Shown: positions 1 through 6,320, counted from the stretch's first letter. The stretch: DNA of 6,569 nt from Oscillospiraceae bacterium (GCA_017544185.1 JAFYEQ010000283.1:1-6569); one strand, 5' to 3'. Notes: generated by a model not told the origin, from the sequence alone. Numbers and translations: made by a program.

Positions 1-948
1 AGGCAATGCCGCATTTTCGCCCGACATCAGGACGGATATGCATATCTCCTCATCAGGGGCTATCATGAGAGAGGCGTACTGATGCTGAGTAGCTCCCCCC
101 TTGCTCATGACGGTGACGCCTGCAGCATCGTAGTCCTCGTAGTATGCGTCGTCCCAACCCAGTCCGTTGTGTGACTCGTACATCTCCCTTGATACTGGGA
201 CGAGCATGGCTCTCTTGGACTCCTCGGACAGGATCGTCTCATTGCCCGTGAAGAACGAGCTGCCGAAGCGGTCAAGATCGGACACGGTGGAAAGGATACC
301 GCCGCTGCCGATGGTCATGCAGTAGTCGGCTGCAAAGTCGGTGCCGTCGGACTTTACGCGCACATGGTCGTCCCTTCCGAACATATCTACGGGGGAGCCG
401 GTATGGTCCATACCCAGAGGGGAGCAGATATGTTCACGTACATAGTCCGTGAAGCTCTCGCCGCTGACGTGCTCCACCACATGCTCGAGCAGCGTGAAGC
501 CGTCGTTGCAGTAGGACGCGAACATACCGGGCTCATCCTTGAGGCGGTCATGGGACAGGTACTCAAGGAAGCGGTCATGGAAGCCCATATCATTGTCGCC
601 ATAGAGGAAGCTCTGGTCGTATGTGGTGCCCATCATGCCGCTGGTGTGGTCCATGAGCATACGCACGGTGATGTCCTTGTACCGCTCGTCCTGCATGGTG
701 AACTCGGGCACATAGTCGGTCACTGGAGCATCTATGTCCAGCTTGCCCTGCTCATAGAGCTGCAGAGCCGCTGTGGTGGCGAACATCTTGCTGACGGAGC
801 CTATGTTCTGTACATGCTCTGCAGGCGCTGCCTTGGCGGCGGGCTTTGCATCATGCTCCTCGCCGAGAGCGAGAGCGGGCATGGCAGCTGCTATGAAGGT
901 GGCTGCTATCGCCGCAGCAGCGGCTATCACGGTCTTATCAGTTTTCAT
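1..948 (-). CDS. Secreted serine hydrolase, beta-lactamase/DD-peptidase fold (PF00144-like), C-terminus beyond window
   Basis: 316 codons are visible and the gene runs off the left edge. Residues 1-28 form a signal peptide: a KTDK start, an Ala-rich hydrophobic core and an A-L-A-like cleavage region. The family's active-site motifs are present in order: SxxK as SVSK at 51-54 (Ser51 nucleophile, Lys54 base), HTSG at 101-104, YxN as YCN at 146-148, a GSGGILST turn at 214-221, and KGG at 283-285 in the place of KTG/HxG. This predicts an exported acyl-serine enzyme acting on peptidoglycan-type peptides, esters or beta-lactams; the motifs do not choose between these. ATG 948 is preferred because AAAGGA (957-962) lies 8 bases upstream; an in-frame ATG at 957 would overlap that site. 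Oddly, only about 22 residues separate the predicted cleavage site from Ser51, so the strands that normally precede SxxK appear to be missing. Family call is firm; substrate is unknown. Confidence 0.88.
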   Translation of the reverse strand, partial: MKTDKTVIAAAAAIAATFIAAAMPALALGEEHDAKPAAKAAPAEHVQNIGSVSKMFATTAALQLYEQGKLDIDAPVTDYVPEFTMQDERYKDITVRMLMDHTSGMMGTTYDQSFLYGDNDMGFHDRFLEYLSHDRLKDEPGMFASYCNDGFTLLEHVVEHVSGESFTDYVREHICSPLGMDHTGSPVDMFGRDDHVRVKSDGTDFAADYCMTIGSGGILSTVSDLDRFGSSFFTGNETILSEESKRAMLVPVSREMYESHNGLGWDDAYYEDYDAAGVTVMSKGGATQHQYASLMIAPDEEICISVLMSGENAALP

Positions 949-981
949 ATGTATCATCCTTTGTAATGAAGGGAACGATGT

Positions 982-1000
982 AACGAGGGGACTGCTCGTT
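982..1000 (-). other. Small stem-loop in the 5' leader of the serine hydrolase
   Basis: AACGAG (982-987) and CTCGTT (995-1000) form a perfect 6-bp stem with a 7-base loop, 34 bases upstream of the hydrolase start. It is not followed by a T-run in either direction, so it is not a terminator. It could be a leader RNA structure, or half of a protein site; short stems like this also occur by chance. Confidence 0.35.
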
Positions 1001-1013
1001 TGAACGGCTCCGT

Positions 1014-1139
1014 GGGCTGATACTATTTCTTCTTCTATGTATAGACGATCTCTCCGTCCGAAAGCCGTATACGATGGCTTTCGGACGTATTTCTCGTCTA
1101 TACATAGGTCAGAAAGTAGTATGACACATAGGTCAGCCC
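1014..1139. repeat. 126-bp nested imperfect palindrome, MITE-like or large RNA hairpin
   Basis: The two halves are complementary in successive blocks. The outer ends GGGCTGA (1014-1020) and TCAGCCC (1133-1139) pair. Next, 1020-1030 (ATACTATTTCT) pairs with 1111-1122 with one bulged G. A perfect 14-bp stem joins 1035-1048 (CTATGTATAGACGA) to 1094-1107. A perfect 11-bp stem joins GTCCGAAAGCC (1056-1066) to GGCTTTCGGAC (1076-1086) around a 9-base loop. The only major asymmetry is about 10 extra bases in the right arm (1123-1132). Terminal inverted repeats, small size, lack of coding and an intergenic position fit a miniature inverted-repeat element. A long hairpin in the minus-strand transcript, acting on mRNA stability or attenuation, is the alternative. 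No clean target-site duplication is visible right at the ends. Confidence 0.75.
1102..1136. repeat. 11-bp direct repeat within the right arm of the palindrome
   Basis: ACATAGGTCAG occurs exactly at 1102-1112 and 1126-1136, start-to-start 24 bp. The second copy supplies most of the extra sequence that makes the right arm of the palindrome longer than the left, and it runs straight into the terminal TCAGCCC. This suggests that the right end was altered by a short duplication. Confidence 0.6.
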
Positions 1140-1212
1140 CTACGAACGGGAACGAGATGTTTGAAGGTCTCCGGCCTCTTGTCCCTTTTCTGCGATAGGT
1201 ATTTCCGGCTCA

Positions 1213-3735
1213 TTATTCTGTGATCAGCTCGTATACGGAGATCTCCTTGATCCTGCGGGCGCCGATGTATGCACAGGCGAAGCAGAACACGACGATGATC
1301 ACGGATAGACCTATGACCGTCAGTATATCACTGGACATATGTCCGAAGAATATATTCGCGATCCTGACAGCAGCGAAGTTCCCTGCGATACCGATCACTA
1401 CAGCCAGGAGCACGGGAGGCACGATGCGAAGCGCCAGCTGCATCATCAGCTCATGTGTGGTGTATCCCATGGAGAGCATCACGCCCAGATCCCTGTACTG
1501 CTTTCGGATCATCTGCTGCATGACTATGGATATTATTGCCATGACCACTATTGCTGCGATGAACATGAACACGGTCGAAGCGGTCCTCATAGCGAACACG
1601 GGCCCTGCCAGCTGTGTCTGGAGCACGTCGTGCCAGCTCTGTACGGAGGACAGTATAAAGCTGCCGCTGCTTCCTGTGATCACAGTATCACCGCTGCGCA
1701 CCGACCACTCCACATTGACCGCACCGTACATGGAGATATACTCCGCGATCTGCTTCTCGGCCAAAGAGCGGATACGCTCTTCTTCTGTAGTGCCTTGAGC
1801 CTCACCGCTGTCCTTGTGGACATCCGTGATGCTCCTGCCGTACCTTGCCGTCAGCTCGTCCTTGAATGCCATCCTGTTTACGCCGGGATCTAGGTATATA
1901 TCAAGCCCCTTGGGATGCCATACCGGATCTAGGGCCCTCATGCCGTCCTCTGTCATATATAGGTTATACCCGCTGTTGGTGAGCGCAGAAACTATACCTG
2001 TCACCACGTACTCCCTGCGTGACCTGTCCATCTCTATCGCGATGGTATCGCCTGTGTCTATCTTGTGGGTGGTGGCAAAGAGACGGGTGAGCATCACTTC
2101 GTTGTCATGCTCGGGATAGCGTCCCTTGCAGGGGAATATGTTCTCGGTCTGTGTATAGTCCTTGTAGGTGATGACGAATATGCTCTCATTGTTGATGTCG
2201 GGCAGCTTTACGTAGTCCTCGGTGATCTCTGTGGTAGCGAGCACCTTGCGCACACCTTCCATCTGCTCTATTTCATGTATGGACTCATTGACGTCGGCGT
2301 TGTCCAGAAGAGCCACATGCCATTCGCTCATCTCCATACCGCAGATAAGCTCCAGGGAGGAAATGTCGTTGCTGAAGTATTTGCACAGCAGCATCACTAC
2401 GAACACAGCTATAGATGATATGCCCACGCATACCATAATGGTGATGCCCTGACCGATATCCTGCAGGAGGCCCTTCATGGCAAGGCGGAGATGTACGCTG
2501 CGGCCTGTCTTTCTGAGAGGGAGCACATCGCTCCTGAAGCTGTGGTCCTGTATGCCCTTGCGGAACGCTCTCACAGGGGGATACTTCTTGACCATATCTG
2601 CACGTATGGATGCGCAGAGGGTGATCAGCGCACATATCACAAAGGCTATGATGAAGAGCGGGAGGATATGCATCTCATACCTTCCTCTGTAGCCCGACAT
2701 CTGCTCAGCCAGACGGAACATGGCGGGACTGAGGAAAAGAGATCCGATACCGCCTAAGATACAGCCGACCGCAGATACCAACATATACTCTACCACGTAG
2801 GACATGGTGATCTCGCGGGAGGTGTAGCCCAGCGCTTCGAGCACGCCGATATCCACTATTCGGTCCTTGATGTCGCCCGTGATGCGGGACCATATCACAA
2901 CTGCCGCAGATATGCCGATGATCACGGAGAGCACCTTCATCATGAGACTGATGATATCTGTCCATTGTGTGGCCATCAGCTCCAGTGTCTCACTGGTCGT
3001 TGCGTGTACATTGAGATCGAGATCCTTGCTGCTGTACTCGCTGGCTCTCTCCACGAAGGCGTTCCTTACGTCCTCGCCTTTGCCGTCGACGGTATCGAAG
3101 GCAATGCAGTCAAATCTGGCGATCAGGCTCTCCAAGACCATATAGTCCTCATCGGATATGACCATCTTGTAGCCGCCTGCCATCTCTGAAAACAGCACTG
3201 TCTCTATATACCCTGCTATCGTGAAGGTATACCTTTTCGCACCGTACACTATCTCTATGGTGTCGCCCGGCTCTCTGCCTATGTTATCCTTTGCGGATAT
3301 GGGCATATACAGCGGATGCTCGAGACCTGCGATCTGCTCATCTGTCAGAGTGGTGTCTATGGGCGATGAGGCGACCTTCTTCTCTCCGTCCAGGGTCACG
3401 AACAGCATATACAGCGCCTGTACGTCGCCCTTGTCGGTGACGAAGCCCGTGTTCATACTGTACAGACCGTCCAGATGTACCGTGTCGGTCACTCTGCTGT
3501 CCTCACGCAGTATATCGACGTAGTGATCGTCATACATATCATGGGGGATCATCAGGTAGTTCTGCTTGCTCTTGGTGCTCTCAAGGGTATAGGAGTATAT
3601 CTTCGCTATGCTCATCTCCGACGTGACCGCCGAGGTGATGAGCAGCATGCAGAACATGGCGAGCAGCACGAGGGATACGGTCTCTATCTTATGCTTCTTT
3701 ATATTGGCTGCCGAGAGCCGAAGTATCTTATACAT
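1213..3735 (-). CDS. ABC transporter permease, two FtsX domains (MacB-like architecture)
   Basis: This 840-residue membrane protein is the channel/lever half of the ABC transporter whose ATPase lies just upstream. Hydrophobic segments sit near residues 19-38, 262-284, 311-337, 357-376, 429-452, 719-741, 768-795 and 803-825: two sets of four helices. A large extracytoplasmic domain follows the first helix of each set (about 40-260 and 455-715). The FtsX coupling motif appears twice, as DIGVLEALGYTSREI (295-309) and DLGVMLSMGYTTHEL (749-763), and each half ends in the usual short basic tail (PPVRAFR; VYELITE). Known relatives mostly work by mechanotransmission or extrusion of lipids, peptides or lipoproteins rather than by classic import; the substrate here is not known. 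ATG 3735 is chosen: it begins one base after the ATPase stop, with GGATGG just upstream. A TTG at 3756 would add seven residues and overlap the ATPase by 20 bases, but lacks a well-placed ribosome site. Confidence 0.92.
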   Translation of the reverse strand: MYKILRLSAANIKKHKIETVSLVLLAMFCMLLITSAVTSEMSIAKIYSYTLESTKSKQNYLMIPHDMYDDHYVDILREDSRVTDTVHLDGLYSMNTGFVTDKGDVQALYMLFVTLDGEKKVASSPIDTTLTDEQIAGLEHPLYMPISAKDNIGREPGDTIEIVYGAKRYTFTIAGYIETVLFSEMAGGYKMVISDEDYMVLESLIARFDCIAFDTVDGKGEDVRNAFVERASEYSSKDLDLNVHATTSETLELMATQWTDIISLMMKVLSVIIGISAAVVIWSRITGDIKDRIVDIGVLEALGYTSREITMSYVVEYMLVSAVGCILGGIGSLFLSPAMFRLAEQMSGYRGRYEMHILPLFIIAFVICALITLCASIRADMVKKYPPVRAFRKGIQDHSFRSDVLPLRKTGRSVHLRLAMKGLLQDIGQGITIMVCVGISSIAVFVVMLLCKYFSNDISSLELICGMEMSEWHVALLDNADVNESIHEIEQMEGVRKVLATTEITEDYVKLPDINNESIFVITYKDYTQTENIFPCKGRYPEHDNEVMLTRLFATTHKIDTGDTIAIEMDRSRREYVVTGIVSALTNSGYNLYMTEDGMRALDPVWHPKGLDIYLDPGVNRMAFKDELTARYGRSITDVHKDSGEAQGTTEEERIRSLAEKQIAEYISMYGAVNVEWSVRSGDTVITGSSGSFILSSVQSWHDVLQTQLAGPVFAMRTASTVFMFIAAIVVMAIISIVMQQMIRKQYRDLGVMLSMGYTTHELMMQLALRIVPPVLLAVVIGIAGNFAAVRIANIFFGHMSSDILTVIGLSVIIVVFCFACAYIGARRIKEISVYELITE

Positions 3736-3736
3736 A

Positions 3737-4489
3737 TTACCATCCCATCCTGTCAAGGAGATCCTGCAGCCCCTCGCGACGCTCCTTTATATCGTCGGTG
3801 CCGTAGGGCGGCATCTGATGCTCACCGATCACCGCTCCGTCGCGAAGGTATATCACTCTGGTGCCTCTCAGTGCGGTCTTCAGATCGTGTGTGACCATGA
3901 CGATCGCCTGACCGTTCTGATGTATCTGCGTGAATATATCCAGCACATCGTTGGAGGAGGAGGAGTTCAGCGAGCCTGTGGGCTCATCCGCGAAGAGTAT
4001 CTTCGGGTCGTTTATTATGGCGCGTACTATGCCGACGCGCTGACATTCGCCGCCGGAGAGCTGGTTGGGGTACTTGTTCCATATCTCCTCACCGATGCCC
4101 ACCTTTTTGAGCAGGACCTCTACCTTCCTGACCAGAGCGGGGGAGTTCTTCTGTACCACCAGAGCACCTGTCATCACATTGTCGAATACGGTCATATTCT
4201 CCAGCAGGTATATGCTCTGGAACACGAACCCGCAGTTCTCGCGGCGGAACACCGCCAGCTGGTCGTTGGTGTACTTGGATATATCCGTATCCCCGAAGTA
4301 TACGCTGCCGAGAGTAGGTGTATCCATGCCCGAAAGCGCGTAGAGCAGTGTGGACTTGCCCGAGCCCGATGCTCCCATGATCACGGTGAAGTCCTTCTCG
4401 CGGATCTCAAGATCCAGATTCTTTATCACATGCTGCTGTGTCCCTCCATTGGAGAAAGTCCTGCAGAGCTTTTCTGTACGCAGTATCAT
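3737..4489 (-). CDS. ABC transporter ATP-binding protein (LolD/MacB/BceA-type)
   Basis: This complete 250-residue nucleotide-binding subunit hydrolyses ATP at the cytoplasmic face to drive the FtsX-type permease encoded next. All functional motifs are intact: Walker A GASGSGKST (39-47), Q-loop Gln91 (VFQ), signature LSGGE (144-148, followed by CQR), Walker B ILFADE (164-169) with catalytic Glu169, D-loop GSLN (172-175) and switch His201 (VTHD). DEPTGSLNS resembles the DEPTGALNS form common in Firmicutes peptide-detoxification ATPases and places it in the LolD/MacB/BceA group. The C-terminus has a short extra segment after about residue 215, rich in charged residues. It is the first gene of a tightly coupled operon, with an AGGAGG site five bases before the ATG, and its own promoter is overlain by a four-unit operator-like array. 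Substrate and partner regulator cannot be inferred from the window. Confidence 0.95.
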   Translation of the reverse strand: MILRTEKLCRTFSNGGTQQHVIKNLDLEIREKDFTVIMGASGSGKSTLLYALSGMDTPTLGSVYFGDTDISKYTNDQLAVFRRENCGFVFQSIYLLENMTVFDNVMTGALVVQKNSPALVRKVEVLLKKVGIGEEIWNKYPNQLSGGECQRVGIVRAIINDPKILFADEPTGSLNSSSSNDVLDIFTQIHQNGQAIVMVTHDLKTALRGTRVIYLRDGAVIGEHQMPPYGTDDIKERREGLQDLLDRMGW

Positions 4490-4494
4490 AATGA

Positions 4495-4500
4495 CCTCCT
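4495..4500 (-). promoter_or_regulatory. Ribosome binding site of the ABC ATPase gene
   Basis: A perfect AGGAGG lies five bases upstream of ATG 4489 on the minus strand. It fixes the start codon of the ATPase and predicts strong translation once transcribed. Confidence 0.85.
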
Positions 4501-4518
4501 GTATCTTTCGTTTTTTTC

Positions 4519-4547
4519 ATTATACAACGATCTTTCTTATTTGTCCT
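4519..4547 (-). promoter_or_regulatory. Sigma-A-type promoter of the ABC transporter operon
   Basis: On the minus strand, a consensus -10 TATAAT (4519-4524) follows AGGACA (4542-4547) after exactly 17 bases. The -35 matches consensus TTGACA at four of six positions and lacks the important leading TT. Transcription should start near 4512, leaving a leader of about 23 bases with the AGGAGG inside it. A perfect -10 combined with a weak -35 buried in the last unit of a repeat array is typical of an activator-dependent promoter. Confidence 0.75.
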
Positions 4548-4585
4548 TATCTGATCCATATCAGATCCTTAAATGATCCTTAAAT
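4542..4585 (-). promoter_or_regulatory. Operator-like array: four tandem 11-bp direct repeats overlapping the -35
   Basis: Read on the minus strand from upstream, the units are ATTTAAGGATC (4575-4585), the identical ATTTAAGGATC (4564-4574), TGATATGGATC (4553-4563) and AGATAAGGACA (4542-4552). They abut with no gaps and share T, A, GGA at fixed positions. An 11-bp period puts each unit on the same face of the helix. The last unit contains the -35 hexamer. OmpR/PhoB-family response regulators bind tandem 11-bp repeats in just this position and substitute for a poor -35. No two-component system is encoded in the window, so the regulator is inferred only. The next 11-bp windows on either side (4531-4541, 4586-4596) do not keep the GGA core, so the array seems to be four units. 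Confidence 0.7.
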
Positions 4586-4636
4586 CTTTTCAAAATACCG
4601 TTTAGGATATAAGGTCAAGACACAGTATCATCAACA

Positions 4637-4664
4637 CAAAAGCGCACAGCAATGCTGTGCGCTT
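4637..4664 (-). terminator. Rho-independent terminator of the cysteine peptidase gene
   Basis: AAGCGCACAGC (4640-4650) and GCTGTGCGCTT (4654-4664) form a perfect 11-bp, GC-rich stem with a three-base loop. On the minus strand it is followed by TTTTGTGTT. It starts 47 bases past the peptidase stop codon, which separates that gene from the transporter operon downstream. Confidence 0.88.
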
Positions 4665-4710
4665 CGGTATGTAATAGTCTGTTCAAAGGTATATGGATAA
4701 TATCTTATGT

Positions 4711-6126
4711 TCATTCCGTGTAAAGTGCCCGTATGCAGGCGTTGCCCGTAACAAAGCCGCACTCTTCCCATGTGGCCTCTTCGCTCATGTCCAGCCATTC
4801 GCCGTCTATAAGTATATACGACTGTCCGCTGTCTGATACGGTCTCGACCCTGAGGTCATAGTCCAGCGTCTTGGACTTTCCTTCCACGGGAGCGCCCTTG
4901 GCAAAGCTGATGGCGATGGCGTATCTGTCCACCTGCTGAGGCTGATCCAGATCTATAACATGATATCCGCATTTGTCTATGTGATGCTCTTGAGTGTACA
5001 GACACTCGGACAGGTCGGGCGTCATGATCTGTATCGTGATATCCTGATCGTCCGCGAGGGAATAGGTGCCGACCGCAGAGAGCGTCCCTTCATCTTCAAA
5101 TACATTGGCTGTAACGGTAGTGTCCCCCGTGACAACAGGGTCGGCGTACCAGTAGCCGCAGTCATGGGACAGCACCTTGGTATACCTGTCCGATACCGAT
5201 AGGAACAAGGGAGGATCAATGATCTGGTCGAAGGGCGTGTCATAGGAGATATAACAATACCCCTTGGAATAATTGCTGTTGTAGCAGATCCATGCGCCGT
5301 CATGATCGGCCTTCGTGCGGAAGTACTCCTTCGGGAAATGGTCGTCCCAGCCGATGACCGCGATGGAATGGTCGAAGTCATTCCCTTCGGCGTCGGGAAA
5401 GTTCATAGTGTAGTACTGCCCGAAGACGGCCTTCTTGCTCCGGTCACTATCGGGTATACCTATGTAGAGCGCTCCGTACTTACGTATGCCCTCCTTGATC
5501 TGATCGGGAGACCAGCCCTTGGCGTAGAGCGCCCGGTCCAGTACGAGACCGTCAAAAAAGCCCTGACTGAGCTCGTTCACGACGAACGCACCGTTGCCGC
5601 CAAGAGCCCCCTTGTTTACGCCTTCGGATGTGAATATCCCCTCGGCCTTGTCGTCATCGTATATCTCATCCACGAGCCTCAGCTGATCCGGCTCCATATC
5701 CAAGGGCTTGCCGTCGTTATCTATCTGATGAGCCGTGTATATGGCACAGTAAGAGGCGCATATCCAACAGGTGCCGCTGACCTGTGAGATCAGGTCGAAC
5801 TTTATCCCGTCCTCCAGAAGACAATAGTACCCCTTGTCCCCGTGGACATAGTCGTATACGATCTCCCCTGCGGCCTCGGTATCCTGCTGTGTCTCGGGCT
5901 CTGTCTCCTGGATCGGAGCAGCGGTGTCCTTTGTGACGGGCTGTACCTCTTCGGCCGCAGATGAGGATATGACGGACGTTTCCGTCACATCAGGCTGTGT
6001 ATCGGCGACGCCGCAGGATGTCATGAGCAGCGCCAGCAGTACCGATATGTTTCTCACTGTAAAGCGGCCCCTTCTGTCGTCATCGACAGTATGGGACGTC
6101 CTTTTGCCGTGCTCTTCATAGCCCAT
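4711..6126 (-). CDS. Lipoprotein papain-like (C1-family) cysteine peptidase with C-terminal lectin-like domain
   Basis: This 471-residue exported protein has a hydrophobic signal ending MTSC-G, where Cys38 would be lipid-anchored, then a Thr/Glu/Ser-rich linker (about 40-88). The papain-like domain (about 90-310) shows Q115-VSGT-C120-W (oxyanion Gln and nucleophile Cys), H253 in DHSIAVIGWDD, and N283 in YNSNYS. Residues 315-471 look like the lectin-like domain often fused to clostridial C1 peptidases, with a GYHVIDLD strand and a C-terminal NACIRALY strand. It likely cleaves proteins or peptides at the outer face of the membrane; the substrate is unknown. Gln-to-Cys spacing is one residue shorter than in papain, and Trp of NSW is Asn. 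ATG 6126 has AGGA ten bases upstream. GTG 6135 sits almost on that site and is unlikely. GTG 6057, with AAGGGG before it, would give a more classical short lipoprotein signal and remains possible. The gene has its own promoter and terminator. Confidence 0.88.
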   Translation of the reverse strand: MGYEEHGKRTSHTVDDDRRGRFTVRNISVLLALLMTSCGVADTQPDVTETSVISSSAAEEVQPVTKDTAAPIQETEPETQQDTEAAGEIVYDYVHGDKGYYCLLEDGIKFDLISQVSGTCWICASYCAIYTAHQIDNDGKPLDMEPDQLRLVDEIYDDDKAEGIFTSEGVNKGALGGNGAFVVNELSQGFFDGLVLDRALYAKGWSPDQIKEGIRKYGALYIGIPDSDRSKKAVFGQYYTMNFPDAEGNDFDHSIAVIGWDDHFPKEYFRTKADHDGAWICYNSNYSKGYCYISYDTPFDQIIDPPLFLSVSDRYTKVLSHDCGYWYADPVVTGDTTVTANVFEDEGTLSAVGTYSLADDQDITIQIMTPDLSECLYTQEHHIDKCGYHVIDLDQPQQVDRYAIAISFAKGAPVEGKSKTLDYDLRVETVSDSGQSYILIDGEWLDMSEEATWEECGFVTGNACIRALYTE

Positions 6127-6189
6127 GGCAGACACTTCCTTTCAATGATCCCTATCGAATAGTATACATTGCTAACATAACATATACAC

Positions 6190-6218
6190 ATCATATCATA
6201 AATTACCATAAATTGCAA
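6190..6218 (-). promoter_or_regulatory. Probable promoter of the cysteine peptidase gene
   Basis: On the minus strand TTGCAA (6213-6218) and TATGAT (6190-6195) are separated by 17 bases, with TG one base before the -10 (an extended -10). A second, overlapping TATGAT lies at 6195-6200. Transcription would begin near 6183, giving a leader of about 57 bases to ATG 6126. The area is AT-rich, so the exact hexamers are less sure than the presence of a promoter. Confidence 0.5.
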
Positions 6219-6241
6219 CTGCTTTGGAAAAATACAGCAAG

Positions 6242-6269
6242 ATCCGATCGTTGACAAACGGGATCGGAT
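6242..6269. promoter_or_regulatory. Inverted repeat straddling the -35 box, candidate operator
   Basis: ATCCGATC (6242-6249) and GATCGGAT (6262-6269) are perfect inverted copies with a 12-base spacer that contains the TTGACA of the plus-strand promoter. Half-site centres are 20 bp apart, about two helical turns, as expected for a dimeric repressor. Its placement would block polymerase at the plus promoter. It lies upstream of the peptidase -35, so it could also affect that gene. The regulator is unknown. Confidence 0.5.
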
Positions 6270-6279
6270 GTGGTATAAT
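6251..6279 (+). promoter_or_regulatory. Consensus sigma-A promoter of the UPF0371/DUF1846 gene
   Basis: TTGACA (6251-6256) and TATAAT (6274-6279) match consensus at all 12 positions with a 17-base spacer, plus an extended -10 TGG (6271-6273). Transcription should start near 6286, giving a leader of about 49 bases. Such a full-consensus promoter should be very strong unless it is repressed. Confidence 0.9.
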
Positions 6280-6320
6280 AGAAAGAGTTTTGGATCTGCG
6301 ACAGTGATACTGCATGATAT

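Larger units (their letters stand above)
971..1173. repeat. Imperfect direct repeats flanking the palindrome
   Basis: Sequence on the left of the palindrome recurs, in the same order and orientation, on its right. GGGAACGA is exact at 971-978 and 1148-1155. GTTTGAACGGCTCCG (998-1012) resembles GTTTGAAGGTCTCCG (1159-1173), with 13 of 15 bases matching. The spacing between the two blocks differs (19 versus 3 bases); the left gap holds most of the small leader stem-loop. It could be remains of a duplicated insertion site or of a duplicated leader, but the blocks are short. Confidence 0.4.
949..1212. other. Non-coding region between permease and serine hydrolase
   Basis: This 264-bp gap has no convincing gene on either strand. 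From the hydrolase side it holds the ribosome binding site AAAGGA (957-962), a small leader stem-loop (982-1000), a large nested palindrome (1014-1139) and a copy of flanking sequence (1148-1173). I could not find a promoter with a reasonable -35/-10 pair for the hydrolase, nor a hairpin followed by a T-run on the minus strand to end the permease transcript. Read-through from the transporter operon into the hydrolase is therefore possible. Confidence 0.6.

Noticed and set aside
364..966. 200-codon plus-strand reading frame
   Set aside because: It is antisense to the serine hydrolase, whose SxxK, YxN and KGG motifs are clear; the translation is His/Glu-rich nonsense.
1148..1189. Imperfect stem GGGAACGAGA/TCTTGTCCC followed by TTTT on the plus strand
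   Set aside because: No plus-strand gene precedes it, the stem has a bulge and a wobble pair with a loop of about 19 bases, and on the minus strand the T-run is on the wrong side to end the permease transcript.
3733..3756. TTG start at 3756 for the permease
   Set aside because: It would overlap the ATPase by 20 bases without a good ribosome site; ATG 3735 fits coupling better and gives a natural N-terminus (MYKILRLSAANIKKHK).
3608..4576. 322-codon plus-strand reading frame antisense to the ABC ATPase
   Set aside because: It lies opposite a gene with intact ABC motifs and shows no family resemblance; its length follows from the GC-biased codon pattern of the real gene.
6302..6312. CAGT-GAT-ACTG mini hairpin in the leader of the UPF0371 gene
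   Set aside because: A four-base stem is expected by chance and nothing around it suggests a riboswitch.
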